A stretch of DNA of 64,000 bases from Ruegeria arenilitoris (GTDB taxonomy: Bacteria; Pseudomonadota; Alphaproteobacteria; Rhodobacterales; Rhodobacteraceae): NCBI RefSeq assembly GCF_042675705.1, contig NZ_JBHTJJ010000003.1. One strand, given 5' to 3'. The notes below the pieces were generated by a model that was given only the letters and a program-made list of their open reading frames with translations, was not told the origin of the DNA and ran no database searches. Shown here one piece after another: positions 52,140-61,565 of this stretch. The position numbers were made by a program, and so were the translations under genes. Within the stretch, counting starts at the first letter, position 1. Each line of letters starts with the position of its first letter.

Positions 52140-53194
52140 TATTCGATCCCCAGCATCTTGCGATTGGCGGCTTCGTCAGCGCCACCGTCCGCGAAATCAT
52201 CAAAGGCTTTCTCGGTCACACGGATGATGTGATCCGACACAAACTGAGCGCCTTCACGCGCTCCATCCTCGGGGTGTTTGAGGCAGCATTCCCATTCGAC
52301 CACAGCCCAGCCATCAAAGTCGTTCGCCGCCATTTTTGAGAAGACCGCCCCGAAATCCACCTGGCCATCACCAAGCGACCGGAACCGGCCGGCACGATCG
52401 ACCCAGCTTTGGTATCCTGAATAAACCCCTTGCCGCCCGGTCGGGTTGAACTCGGCATCTTTGACATGGAACATCCGGATCCGATCCTTGTAGATGTCGA
52501 TATTGTCCAGATAGTCGAGGCATTGCAGCACGTAGTGCGATGGGTCGTACAACATGCAGGCCCGTGGGTGATTGCCTGTCCGTTCGAGGAACATCTCGTA
52601 GGTCACGCCGTCGTGGAGGTCCTCTCCGGGGTGAATTTCGTAGCAGACATCGACGCCGCATTCCTCGGCGTGGTCAAGGATCGGCACCCAGCGGCGGGCG
52701 AGTTCATCAAATGCCGTTTCAATCAAGCCGGCAGGGCGCTGCGGCCAGGGATAGACGTAGGGCCATGCCAACGCGCCCGAGAATGTCGCATGGGCCGAAA
52801 TGCCCAAGTTCTTCGAAGCGGACAATGCTTTTTTGACCTGGTCTACGGCCCATTCTTGCCGGGCTTTCGGGTTTCCTCTGACGCTCTCGGCGGCAAAGCC
52901 ATCAAAGGCGCTGTCATAGGCCGGGTGAACGGCCACAAGCTGACCCTGAAGGTGCGTTGACAGTTCAGTGACTTCGACGCCATTTTCCCTGGCTTTGCCT
53001 TTGAAGTCATCGCAGTAACCGGTGCTGGACGCGGCCTGTTCAAGGTCGAACAACCGGCCATCCCAACTGGGAACCTGGACGCCCTTGTATCCACAGTCAG
53101 CCGCCCATTTGGTAATCGCGTCCCACGAATTGAACGGCGCTTCGTCCCCTGCGAATTGTGCAAGAAATAGTGCTGGACCTTTGATCGTTTTCAT
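52139..53194 (-). CDS. Sugar phosphate isomerase/epimerase-type TIM-barrel protein
   Basis: 351 residues of the AP-endonuclease-2/xylose-isomerase-like superfamily. Metal-binding positions: CYEIHPGEDLHDG (Glu, His), ACMLYDPSHYVLQ (Asp, His), FHVKDAEFNP (His, Asp) and VVEWECCLKHPEDGA (Glu). Such enzymes isomerise or epimerise keto-sugars and pair with Gfo/Idh dehydrogenases in many carbohydrate loci. GGGGAGGAAACTT is the ribosome site at the ATG 53194; a TTG upstream adds five residues. Confidence 0.9.
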   Translation of the reverse strand: MKTIKGPALFLAQFAGDEAPFNSWDAITKWAADCGYKGVQVPSWDGRLFDLEQAASSTGYCDDFKGKARENGVEVTELSTHLQGQLVAVHPAYDSAFDGFAAESVRGNPKARQEWAVDQVKKALSASKNLGISAHATFSGALAWPYVYPWPQRPAGLIETAFDELARRWVPILDHAEECGVDVCYEIHPGEDLHDGVTYEMFLERTGNHPRACMLYDPSHYVLQCLDYLDNIDIYKDRIRMFHVKDAEFNPTGRQGVYSGYQSWVDRAGRFRSLGDGQVDFGAVFSKMAANDFDGWAVVEWECCLKHPEDGAREGAQFVSDHIIRVTEKAFDDFADGGADEAANRKMLGIE

Positions 53195-53220
53195 AAGTTT
53201 CCTCCCCAAAACCTAAGCCG

Positions 53221-54279
53221 CTATGGCGGTAAATTTTCCCTCAGATAGATGTCGATACGGATACGTTCCTGCGCTTTGTTGAATGGGACCTTGTCTGAAG
53301 TCGCACGCAGAAGACGGACGGCTGAACGAACAATGTGCCCGGTGTCTTGCGAGATCAGGGCGTCAAACGTGCCAAGCCTCAGAGCCTCTCGACTAAGCGG
53401 AGTCAGCTCATGCGCTATGATCACCAGATCCTTGCTGAGCTTGTTTTCCGAAAGGAACTGAATAAGGCCGGCATTGCCCGCTGCTGACGAGTATATTCCG
53501 ACCAGATCCGGGTAGGTTTCGAAGATCTCGGGCATCATCTTGTAAATCAGATCCGGGTCATCCCGGCCCTCAACAGACGCCACGACTTCGAGATGCGGAA
53601 ACTCCTCGGCCACAACAAGATCAAAGCCCTGGCGACGCTCCAGGTGGTCACGTGCCAAACGAGAGCCAGTCAGAACCAGGACCTTACCTTCCCGATGCAC
53701 GAACCGCCCCATCAATTGACCGGCGGTTCGTCCTGCGGAAACGTTGTCAATTCCTACAAAGTGGTCTCGCTCGGAACTCGGCAGGTCAGACACCAAGGCA
53801 ACCACCGGGACCCCTTTGTCCTTGAGCCGTCTCACCGCATCGCGAACAGAAGGCGTTTCGGGTCCGAAAACGGCAACTCCATCAACATCCAAACTGTCGA
53901 CAGCATCCAGAATGTTGACGATATCCTGCGGTTCAAACGGAGCGACCCTTTTGATCGTGATGCGAGTCCGCTCGATAAACTGGTCACGGGATTGCTCTGC
54001 GATCTGGTTGCTGATCGCTTTGACAAATTCGTTGTCGGTGTCCGGCAGAACAAAGAGGAAATTGTAAACCCGGTTTCGTGCGAGGTTGGCCGCGGCGGTG
54101 TCGCGCACATACCCCAGCTCATCAATTGCCTTTTGTACTTTCTGAACGGTCACTGCGCGCACGCCGGGGCGCCTGTTCAAGACCCGGTCCACAGTGGCCA
54201 GGCTGACACCCGCAACCCGCGCGATGTCATTGACGGTTGGCTTCTTCACCAATTCTAGTTTTTGTTTTTGGTCTGCCAC
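53221..54279 (-). CDS. LacI-family transcriptional regulator
   Basis: 352 residues. HTH PTVNDIARVAGVSLATVDRVLNRRPGV near the N-terminus, followed by the periplasmic-binding-protein-like sensor domain (FLFVLPDTDNEFVKAISNQ; VDGVAVFGPETPSVRDAV; HFVGIDNVSAGRTAGQLMGRF). Start GTG 54279; another GTG at 54249 is possible. Gene is inside the operon it is expected to control; TTGAGGT..ACCTCAA palindromes upstream of the first gene are the likely sites (inference). Confidence 0.92.
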   Translation of the reverse strand: MADQKQKLELVKKPTVNDIARVAGVSLATVDRVLNRRPGVRAVTVQKVQKAIDELGYVRDTAAANLARNRVYNFLFVLPDTDNEFVKAISNQIAEQSRDQFIERTRITIKRVAPFEPQDIVNILDAVDSLDVDGVAVFGPETPSVRDAVRRLKDKGVPVVALVSDLPSSERDHFVGIDNVSAGRTAGQLMGRFVHREGKVLVLTGSRLARDHLERRQGFDLVVAEEFPHLEVVASVEGRDDPDLIYKMMPEIFETYPDLVGIYSSAAGNAGLIQFLSENKLSKDLVIIAHELTPLSREALRLGTFDALISQDTGHIVRSAVRLLRATSDKVPFNKAQERIRIDIYLRENLPP

Positions 54280-54286
54280 GTGTTCT

Positions 54287-55909
54287 TCAGCCCTCAAGCT
54301 CCCGCGCCAAGCCCTCGAATAACAAGGCAACGGCCTCAGCGCCGGGATCGTTATGTCCAACTAGGTTTTCTTCGGGAACATAGGCTGCTCGGCCCGCCTT
54401 CGCACGGCGAATTTTGGCCGTATTGTTCGCACCTTCGCGGGCGGCACTTGCTGCATGGGCCAACCCCGACGGGAGAGCGGCAAGCGCGGGTGCCAAGGCG
54501 TCAATCATAGTTCTGTCGCCGACCTTGGCGCCTCCAACTTGGCTGACGCGTTTCAGGCCTTCTTCCAAGGATTTGGCAACGGTTGCCCCATTGGCACATG
54601 CATCACCAGCTGCGTTGAAGAAAATTGCAAGTATCACGCCGGAGGAGCCACCCATGGTTTGGCTCAATTCATTGCCCAACGCCGGAAACAGCTGAGTCAA
54701 ATCAGCGAGCGGCATGCGGTCAAGGCTGCCTTGCAGCGCTCTTGCGGCCGTCGCCAATGTGCTTCCTGTATCGCCATCACCGGATTTCGCGTCCAGTTCG
54801 TTCAGGTTCTTCTCAGCGTTGATGAGGAGTTCAGACAAGCGCGAGATCGTTTCCCTTGTGGTGGGATTGTTCGAAGGAATTGGATCGATCGGGGTCAGGC
54901 CGTCAGGCAATGGTGCCACTTTGACCGGGTCGATGGAATTGACTCCGGGCCACGCGGCCAGACCAACGGGTGCTTCAAGAGCTGACAAATCGTCCTGATC
55001 CACGGGCAGAATGGAAACAGAAAACCCGTGCATATCCAGAGATGTCATCATGGGGGCCGGGCCGATGATATGGTGGGCAATACCGGTTTCGGACAAGGCG
55101 TGCGTGAGGACAGCCATTTCCAGCGGAGTTGTGGAACCGAGGTTGTTCACCAAAGCTACACATTCCCCAGCCCCAAGTCGTCGCCTCAGTTTCTCCACCA
55201 TTGTGGACATGGCCGATACGGCACTTGAGAACTCGACTTGCTGCACACCCGGCTCGCCATGGATGCCCAAACCAAGTTCCGCTTTGCCAGGTGCGATCCT
55301 GTCTTCTTTCGGAGATCCCGGAACAGTACAGGTGTCCAGGCTCATACCGATGCTGACAACCTTCTCGATGGTGCTTCTGGCTGCTTTGGCAACGGTGTCC
55401 AGGTCAGCACCACTTTCAGCAAGTGCTCCAGCGATTTTGTGCACGAACAACGTGCCTGCCACGCCACGTGGCTGCGGCAGGTCGGGCAGGGCGATGTCGT
55501 CGTCGACGACCACCATTTCAACCTTGCGACCCAATGCACGGGCACGTTCAGCGGCCAGCCCAAAGTTCAACCTATCACCGGTATAATTCTTGACGATCAG
55601 TAAGCACCCTGCCTCACCCGTGACTGCAAGAATGCCCGCCAGAACCGCCTCGACCGACGGGGACGCAAACACTTCGCCGCAGACTGCGGCCGTCAACATA
55701 CCGGCGCCAACAAAGCCCGCATGGGCGGGTTCGTGACCTGACCCTCCACCGGACACCAACGCCACCTTCGACTTGTCCCAATCCGACCTGTAGACAACTT
55801 TGATATGCGGGTAGCCGTCCAGCCGGGTAAGCCTCCCTCCAGAGGAGGCCAGAAGACCATCTATGGCATCTGTTACCAGCGTTTCTTTTGTGTTGAGGAA
55901 CTGGGCCAT
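54287..55909 (-). CDS. Single-chain DhaK-DhaL dihydroxyacetone/ketose kinase
   Basis: 540 residues. N-terminal DhaK domain with the triad His59 (GSGHEPAHAG), Asp112 (YTGDRLNFG) and His217 (LGIHGEPG), the last of which covalently binds the ketone substrate in DHA kinases. C-terminal DhaL ATP domain with ELDAKSGDGDTGST (Asp373, Asp378, Asp380 for Mg). Being a fused ATP-type enzyme it need not have a PTS partner. Substrates of such kinases include dihydroxyacetone, erythrulose and glyceraldehyde. Seven bases before the LacI gene. Confidence 0.92.
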   Translation of the reverse strand: MAQFLNTKETLVTDAIDGLLASSGGRLTRLDGYPHIKVVYRSDWDKSKVALVSGGGSGHEPAHAGFVGAGMLTAAVCGEVFASPSVEAVLAGILAVTGEAGCLLIVKNYTGDRLNFGLAAERARALGRKVEMVVVDDDIALPDLPQPRGVAGTLFVHKIAGALAESGADLDTVAKAARSTIEKVVSIGMSLDTCTVPGSPKEDRIAPGKAELGLGIHGEPGVQQVEFSSAVSAMSTMVEKLRRRLGAGECVALVNNLGSTTPLEMAVLTHALSETGIAHHIIGPAPMMTSLDMHGFSVSILPVDQDDLSALEAPVGLAAWPGVNSIDPVKVAPLPDGLTPIDPIPSNNPTTRETISRLSELLINAEKNLNELDAKSGDGDTGSTLATAARALQGSLDRMPLADLTQLFPALGNELSQTMGGSSGVILAIFFNAAGDACANGATVAKSLEEGLKRVSQVGGAKVGDRTMIDALAPALAALPSGLAHAASAAREGANNTAKIRRAKAGRAAYVPEENLVGHNDPGAEAVALLFEGLARELEG

Positions 55910-55919
55910 GCTTTGCTCC

Positions 55920-56912
55920 TTAATTCACCCGCGCGCCGGACGCGTCAAAATACAATGGGTTACGGGGGCGGATTTTTATTATTTTTCCAGATGGATAGTC
56001 CTGGTGGACATCTATCAACGTCACGACCGGGTGACCGTTTAGGTCCAGGTGCAGCCGTGTTTGATCGCCCAGGTGCTCGGCGCGTATCACGCGCGCCTCA
56101 CTGCCTTCACCTTCAACGATGTTTTCCGGGCGAAGACCAATCTGCGGGCCTTTGTGGTCGCCTCCGAACAACTCGGACGGCAGGATGTTTATCCGTGGCA
56201 GACCCAACCTGCTGGCCACGTAAACGCTGCCGGGATTTTCGTAGATATCGCGGGGGGTACCGTATTGAACCAGCCTGCCGTTTTCCAACACGCCGATATG
56301 CGTCGCCATTGTCATGGCCTCCACCTGATCATGGGTCACATAGAGCAAGGTTGATCCCAGGTCGGCCTGAATTCTTTTCAGTTCGACCCGCAAATCCGCC
56401 CGAAGCTTGGCATCCAAAGAGCTGAGCGGTTCGTCCATCAGGAATATCTGGGGGTCGCGCACCAGCGCCCGTCCGATCGACACTCGCTGCATTTCGCCGC
56501 CGGACAATTCGGTGGCTTTGTTATCCAGCTTGTGCGGGATTTGCAGGATCTCCGAGACTTCGTTGACCTTCCTGGCGATCTCATCCTCTGGTGTCTTCAG
56601 GATCGGCGACCGCAGAGGGAAAGACAGGTTTTCACGCACTGTCATATGCGGGTACAGCGAGTATTGCTGGAAGACCATCGCCACGTCGCGCTGGGCGGGT
56701 GTATCCATCCCGACGTCGCGCCCGGCAATGCGAACTGTGCCTGAATCCAGCTTCTCAAGCCCGGATATCAATCTCAGCGTTGTTGTTTTTCCCGCACCCG
56801 TCGGACCCAACAACACCACGAAGGCACCGTTGGGGATCGTCATTGAGATATCATCCACCGCTTTGATGTCGCCGAATGACTTCGAAATGTTTTCCAGAAC
56901 GACTTCAGCCAT
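55920..56912 (-). CDS. Sugar-type ABC transporter ATPase (first of two)
   Basis: 330 residues of the UgpC/MalK family. Walker A GPTGAGKTT, signature LSGGEMQRVSIGRAL, Walker B FLMDEPLSSLDAK, switch His in VTHDQVEAMTMA, and a C-terminal regulatory part with IGLRPENI. It may form a heterodimer with the other ATPase. Its start overlaps the stop of that gene by 8 bases; it ends ten bases before the kinase gene. Confidence 0.92.
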   Translation of the reverse strand: MAEVVLENISKSFGDIKAVDDISMTIPNGAFVVLLGPTGAGKTTTLRLISGLEKLDSGTVRIAGRDVGMDTPAQRDVAMVFQQYSLYPHMTVRENLSFPLRSPILKTPEDEIARKVNEVSEILQIPHKLDNKATELSGGEMQRVSIGRALVRDPQIFLMDEPLSSLDAKLRADLRVELKRIQADLGSTLLYVTHDQVEAMTMATHIGVLENGRLVQYGTPRDIYENPGSVYVASRLGLPRINILPSELFGGDHKGPQIGLRPENIVEGEGSEARVIRAEHLGDQTRLHLDLNGHPVVTLIDVHQDYPSGKIIKIRPRNPLYFDASGARVN

Positions 56913-58002
56913 TGCTCAGTACCTCGTCGTTCAGTGCGGACCTCAACGCGCGTCCGGTAGAATTTTCGAAAAGGGTCACTGCGGATGAGCGGAATTCCAA
57001 TCCAACCGTCTCGCCGGGATTGACGGTTTCGCGTGCATCAATCCGGGCTTTCAACTCTCCGTTCGGGCTTTGCAGCGTCACGATCTGGGTGGTTCCAAGA
57101 TATTCTGCGGCCAGGACCTTGGCTCGGTAGGCGCTGGCATCCGACAGAAAAACATGCTCGGGTCGAACGCCGAAAACCAAGTCACCTTCCGCACCTTCCA
57201 TCAGTTTGGGTACGGCTTCGTCATGGCCATTCAGTCGAACCATTTCCGAGCCGGGCGCGACCTTTCCTTGAAACGGCAGGAAGTTCATCGAAGGCGATCC
57301 GATAAAGTCCGCAACGAACATTGTGGCCGGTTTGTCGTAAATTTCCTGAGGCGTGCCGAATTGCTCGATCACAGCGTTGTTCATCACAACGATCTTGTCG
57401 CCCATTTGCATGGCTTCCAACTGATCGTGTGTGACGTAAACAGTGGTTGCGCCCATGCGATCATGAAGCGCACGCAACTCTTCGGCCATGTGCTCGCGAA
57501 ATTCGGCATCCAAAGCGCCCAACGGCTCGTCCATCATGAACGCCTTGGGTTCGCGAACAATCGCGCGCCCCAGCGCCACGCGTTGCCTGTCGCCACCTGA
57601 AAGACCGCCTACCGGGCTATCGAGGATGTCCTTGATCCCTAGTATTCCCGCGACTTCCTCTACTTTGGCTTTGACAGCAGCGCGCGGCATGCCCTGCGAT
57701 ATCAGGGGGTAGCTGATGTTCTTGCGCACGTTCATGTGCGGATACAGCGCGAACATCTGGAACACGAAGGCAATGTCCCGCTCTGATGGCGGCCGCTGGC
57801 TGATCTCTTCGCCGTCCAGATAGATTTCGCCCGACGTTGGAAGCTCCAATCCCGCGATCATCCGCAGCGTCGTCGTTTTCCCGCAACCGGATGGGCCCAG
57901 CAGCATGAAAAACTCGCCGTCTTCAATCGTGAACGAGCTTTCGCGGACAGCCGTGAAATCGCCGAACATCTTCTTTACGTTTTTGACTACGATCTGGGCC
58001 AT
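56905..58002 (-). CDS. Sugar-type ABC transporter ATPase (second of two)
   Basis: 365 residues. Walker A GPSGCGKTT, signature LSGGDRQRVALGRAI, Walker B FMMDEPLGALDAEFREHM, VTHDQLEAMQMGDK and C-terminal FGVRPEHV. The longer frame to 58149 is rejected because MAQIVVKNVKK is the family N-terminus. Two bases after the small membrane protein gene. A pair of unequal ATPases, as in glycerol (GlpST) transporters of Rhizobium, is uncommon. Confidence 0.92.
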   Translation of the reverse strand: MAQIVVKNVKKMFGDFTAVRESSFTIEDGEFFMLLGPSGCGKTTTLRMIAGLELPTSGEIYLDGEEISQRPPSERDIAFVFQMFALYPHMNVRKNISYPLISQGMPRAAVKAKVEEVAGILGIKDILDSPVGGLSGGDRQRVALGRAIVREPKAFMMDEPLGALDAEFREHMAEELRALHDRMGATTVYVTHDQLEAMQMGDKIVVMNNAVIEQFGTPQEIYDKPATMFVADFIGSPSMNFLPFQGKVAPGSEMVRLNGHDEAVPKLMEGAEGDLVFGVRPEHVFLSDASAYRAKVLAAEYLGTTQIVTLQSPNGELKARIDARETVNPGETVGLEFRSSAVTLFENSTGRALRSALNDEVLSNG

Positions 58003-58004
58003 TT

Positions 58005-58193
58005 CTACTCCGGGAAATGGCTGACGATGATGAACATGACGGTTCCGATCAGCGTGACGATGAAGGAATAAGTGAAGGCCCAAAGGACAAACGGCTGCAT
58101 CAGCATGAAGACACCCAGTGCAATCAGGATGGTTGCCACCATCTCCCATGGGCCGCGGCGGAGCCGCATCAATCCGGAAAGAAACTCGCTCAT
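58005..58193 (-). CDS. Small two-helix membrane protein of the transporter operon
   Basis: 62 residues, with two hydrophobic segments (about 19-37, MVATILIALGVFMLMQPFVL region, and 41-57, YSFIVTLIGTVMFIIVS). No family was recognised with confidence. It is embedded in the operon: its ATG overlaps the permease stop (ATGA) and it ends two bases before an ATPase gene. It occupies the same place as the small GlpU protein in Rhizobium glycerol transport operons, but the sequence is shorter and no homology is claimed. Confidence 0.7.
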   Translation of the reverse strand: MSEFLSGLMRLRRGPWEMVATILIALGVFMLMQPFVLWAFTYSFIVTLIGTVMFIIVSHFPE

Positions 58194-59128
58194 TTGCGTA
58201 CGGCTCCGAATGTAATCCCGCGCAGCAAGTGTTTGCGCATCAGGATGGTGAAAATCATGACCGGGATCAGGAAGATCGTCGCGCCAGCTGCCACCGCGGG
58301 CCAGTCCAGGCCGCCAATACCGATGATGGTCGGGATGAACGGCGGTGCGGTCTGTGCATTCGCAGATGTTAGCAGCACGGCAAACGCGTATTCATTCCAG
58401 GCGAAGATCAGGCAGAAGATCGCAGTTGACGCAATTCCGGTGGCGGCTTGCGGCAGCACCACCTTGTAGAATGCCTGAAACCTCGTGTAGCCATCGATAA
58501 GGGCGGCTTCCTCGTACTCTCTTGGGATTTCGTCGATGAACCCTTTCAGCAACCAAACCGCCAGAGAGATATTTACCCCTGTATAGAGCAGGATCATTCC
58601 CAGATGCGTGTCGCTCAGCCCAAGGTTTCTGAACATCAGGAAAATCGGGATGGCGACAGCGACCGGGGGCATCATCCTTGTACTCAGGATGAAGAACAGA
58701 AGGTCGTCCTTGAGCGGGACCTTAAATCGGCTGAACGCATAGGCGGCCAGCGTGCCGAGGAAGATACTCAAGAACGTCGAGCCAAATCCGATGATGACCG
58801 AATTCATGAAACGCTCGCCGAACTTGGAGGGCCCAACGATCACCATGTCGTATTGGCGGACGATCTCATCGGCCCAGTTCTGCGGCGGGTTGGCTTCCAG
58901 AAACTCCTGCGTTTGCCTGGTGCGCGTGGTGAAAAGATTGACGTAACCTTCGAGCGTTGGGTCAAAGACCACTTTAGGCGGGTAGCTGATCGCGTCGGCG
59001 GGGGATTTGAACCCGGTCAGCAAGATCCAGACCAGCGGGATCATCGTGATCAGCGCATAAGTGATGACCAGGAAGCCTGCGATCCATTTGGACCGGTTCG
59101 AAGGTTCAGTGACGGAAAAACTGCTCAT
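58190..59128 (-). CDS. Sugar-type ABC transporter permease (second)
   Basis: 312 residues, six membrane helices. MalG-like with LVITYALITMIPLVWILLTGFKSPADAI at the start and the EAA loop EYEEAALIDGYTRFQAFYKVVLPQAATG. Starts at 59128, overlapping the stop of the first permease (ATGA). Confidence 0.92.
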   Translation of the reverse strand: MSSFSVTEPSNRSKWIAGFLVITYALITMIPLVWILLTGFKSPADAISYPPKVVFDPTLEGYVNLFTTRTRQTQEFLEANPPQNWADEIVRQYDMVIVGPSKFGERFMNSVIIGFGSTFLSIFLGTLAAYAFSRFKVPLKDDLLFFILSTRMMPPVAVAIPIFLMFRNLGLSDTHLGMILLYTGVNISLAVWLLKGFIDEIPREYEEAALIDGYTRFQAFYKVVLPQAATGIASTAIFCLIFAWNEYAFAVLLTSANAQTAPPFIPTIIGIGGLDWPAVAAGATIFLIPVMIFTILMRKHLLRGITFGAVRK

Positions 59129-60072
59129 CTCTGTTTCACCTTGTTCAGGGCTTTGACGTAGATCGACGCAAGGCCGAACACGGTGACGAACAAGATGATC
59201 GCATAGGCCGAGGCGTAGCCCGTCCGCCACTTCTCAAACGCCTCTCGCTTGAGATTGATTGAGGTGAGTTCCGTTACAGATCCCGGTCCACCTCCGGTCA
59301 GCTGAACAACCAGGTCGAACATTTTGAAGTTCTCGATCCCTCGAAACAGCACCGCGAGCATCAGGAACGGCAGCACCATCGGAATGGTGATTGTAAAGAA
59401 CTGCCGCAGCTTGCTGGCCCTGTCGATCTCAGCCGCCTCGTAGATGTAGTCGGGGATGCTGCGCAGGCCTGCCAGACAGATCAGCATCACGAAGGGGGTC
59501 CACATCCAGGTGTCAACAATCACGATCGCCCAAGGGGCCAAAGTGACCGATCCCAGCATCTCAAAGCTTGAGGGGTCCTTGCCCGTGAACCAGGACACGA
59601 TGTAGTTGAATAGGCCGATTTGAGGCTGATACAGGAATTTCCAGAAGTTCCCAACAACGGCCGGGGACAGCATCATCGGCAAGACGATGATCGTGGTCCA
59701 TAGATCGTTGCCCTTGAATTTCTTGTTGATCAACCAGGCCAGCGTGAACCCGATCAGGACCTGGAAAAAAATCGTCCAGAACAGGAAATGCGCCGTCGCC
59801 TGCATGTTCAGCCAGGTGTCCGAGTCTGTCAGGATACGCTCGTAATTCCTGAGACCGACATCTTTGACTTCACGCCCGATCCGGTTGGCCTTGTAGTTGG
59901 TAAAGCTCAGTTGGATGGTCCAGATCAACGGAAAGATGTTGATCGCCAGCAATAGAAAAATCGTTGGGGAGATGAATATCCAAGCGATCGCGCGGTCGGA
60001 TAATCCTCGGATTTTTCGCGCAACTCGCTCGGGCGTTGCCTCCGCAACGCGATCTACGGTCCTGTCAGACAT
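59125..60072 (-). CDS. Sugar-type ABC transporter permease (first)
   Basis: 315 residues, six membrane helices (ISPTIFLLLAINIFPLIWTIQLSF is the first). MalF-like with EAA loop YEAAEIDRASKLRQFFTITIPMVLPFLML. An in-frame GTG at 60105 could extend the protein by 11 residues. Lies 79 bases downstream of the binding protein gene. Confidence 0.9.
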   Translation of the reverse strand: MSDRTVDRVAEATPERVARKIRGLSDRAIAWIFISPTIFLLLAINIFPLIWTIQLSFTNYKANRIGREVKDVGLRNYERILTDSDTWLNMQATAHFLFWTIFFQVLIGFTLAWLINKKFKGNDLWTTIIVLPMMLSPAVVGNFWKFLYQPQIGLFNYIVSWFTGKDPSSFEMLGSVTLAPWAIVIVDTWMWTPFVMLICLAGLRSIPDYIYEAAEIDRASKLRQFFTITIPMVLPFLMLAVLFRGIENFKMFDLVVQLTGGGPGSVTELTSINLKREAFEKWRTGYASAYAIILFVTVFGLASIYVKALNKVKQR

Positions 60073-60151
60073 CTCTTTGCCAGCTCTTGTTGGTTTAGGA
60101 CTCACGGGTGAAGGTGGAGCGGGATTTCACCCGCTCCTGCCTGTGTCCGGA

Positions 60152-61471
60152 CTACAGCTTGCCTTCGTCTTCGAAGACTTCGGTCCAGTCTTGGATCAGA
60201 AGATCAAGCGCTTCTTGAGCGGTGCCCTGGTCCGCAACCACGTAGTCGTGGATGCGTTTCTGCATCGCCAGCAGCAGTTCCGCATAAGCAGGCTCCTGCC
60301 AGAAATCCTGCACCCCGGCCATTGCTTCCAGGAAGTCACCGGCAAACGGCTGGCTGTCAACGAAACCCGGATCTTCCAGTACGGAGTTATGGGCCGAGTA
60401 GCCGCCAAGCTCCCACCATTTGGCCTGGACGTCCGGCTGTGCGAACCACTTGATGTACTCAAGTGCGGCGTCCTGTTTGTCAGAGTAGCTGACAACCGAG
60501 ATACCTTGTCCGCCCAGTGTCGAACCTGCCTGATTTTGTGGTGGGTTCACGAAGAAGTCGATCTTGTCACCGCCGGTATTGGGATCGGCGTAAAGACCCG
60601 GGAAGAACGCAAACCAGTTCATCGCCATGGCGACCTGACCGGACTTAAAGGCGTCCAGACTCTCACCCATGTAAGAGTTGGTGTATCCCGGAGGCGTCGC
60701 CGTTTCGTAGAATTCCTTGTAGAATTCCAGAGCTTCGACCGCTTCGGGCGAGTTCACGGCGCCTTCCATGTCATAGGAACCCGGCGTGTTTTCGTATTTG
60801 AAACCCCAAGGATACAGCGCTCCTGTCACACCCATGGTGATCCCTTCCGAGCCGCGCTCGGTAAAGATGGCTGCGCCATAGACAGTCTTGCCGTCGATCT
60901 CACGACCTTGGAAGAACTGCGCGATCTGCAGGAGTTCTTTTTGCGATTGAGGCTCGCGAAGGTCCTGACCCGTCGCCTCTTTGTAAGCGGCTTGGATGTC
61001 GGGGTTTTCGAACCAGTCCTTGCGGTAGAACCAGCCATTCGCATCGCCCATCGCTGGCAACGCATAGTAGTTTGGCGTACCTTTGGGCCAGGTCGAGTAA
61101 GCATAGACGGTGGCCGGCGCAAAATCGTCCATGCTGATGCCTTCAGCATCGAAGAAGTCGTTCAGTTTCACGTAGTGGCCATTCTCAGCGCCCCCGCCGA
61201 TCCACTGGCTGTCGCCGATCAACAAGTCGCAGAGCTTGCCCCCAGAGTTCAGCTCGTTCAGCATCCGATCCGCAAAATTTGGCCAGGGAACAAACTCGAA
61301 GTTCATCGTGTGACCGGATTCGGCTTCGAATTCCTTTGAAAGCTCAACAAGCGCGTTGGCCGGGTCCCATGCAGCCCAACAAAGCGTCAGATCTTCAGCA
61401 TTCGCCTTGGTGGAAAGAGTAGTAGCGGCAAGGACTATTGCGCTGGCCGAGGCCAGTTTTGTGTAAGTCAT
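60152..61471 (-). CDS. Sugar-type ABC transporter substrate-binding protein
   Basis: 439 residues. Signal peptide MTYTKLASASAIVLAATTLS with Lys near the end, cleaved around the AEDLTL site. Family-1 extracellular binding protein (sugar/oligosaccharide) with LVELSKEFEAESGHTMNFEFVPWPNFADRML, GQGISVVSYSDKQDAALEYIKWFAQPDVQAKW and many Trp/Tyr. GGGAGGAATGG is an excellent ribosome site. It is much shorter than GlpV, so a glycerol-transport identity is not supported. First gene of the operon. Confidence 0.92.
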   Translation of the reverse strand: MTYTKLASASAIVLAATTLSTKANAEDLTLCWAAWDPANALVELSKEFEAESGHTMNFEFVPWPNFADRMLNELNSGGKLCDLLIGDSQWIGGGAENGHYVKLNDFFDAEGISMDDFAPATVYAYSTWPKGTPNYYALPAMGDANGWFYRKDWFENPDIQAAYKEATGQDLREPQSQKELLQIAQFFQGREIDGKTVYGAAIFTERGSEGITMGVTGALYPWGFKYENTPGSYDMEGAVNSPEAVEALEFYKEFYETATPPGYTNSYMGESLDAFKSGQVAMAMNWFAFFPGLYADPNTGGDKIDFFVNPPQNQAGSTLGGQGISVVSYSDKQDAALEYIKWFAQPDVQAKWWELGGYSAHNSVLEDPGFVDSQPFAGDFLEAMAGVQDFWQEPAYAELLLAMQKRIHDYVVADQGTAQEALDLLIQDWTEVFEDEGKL

Positions 61472-61535
61472 CCATTCCTCCCTTTTTGCGCCGTCAATCG
61501 AGGATGTGCGAATCGCGGCATACCTCCAAGGCTAT

Positions 61536-61553
61536 TTGAGGTACGCACATCAA
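61536..61553. promoter_or_regulatory. LacI-type operator O2
   Basis: TTGAGGTACGCACATCAA: same half-site as O1, central CG, one mismatch in the right arm. It lies 30 bases from O1 (centre to centre), which puts both on the same face of the helix. Confidence 0.6.
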
Positions 61554-61565
61554 GTCTAGATATTT

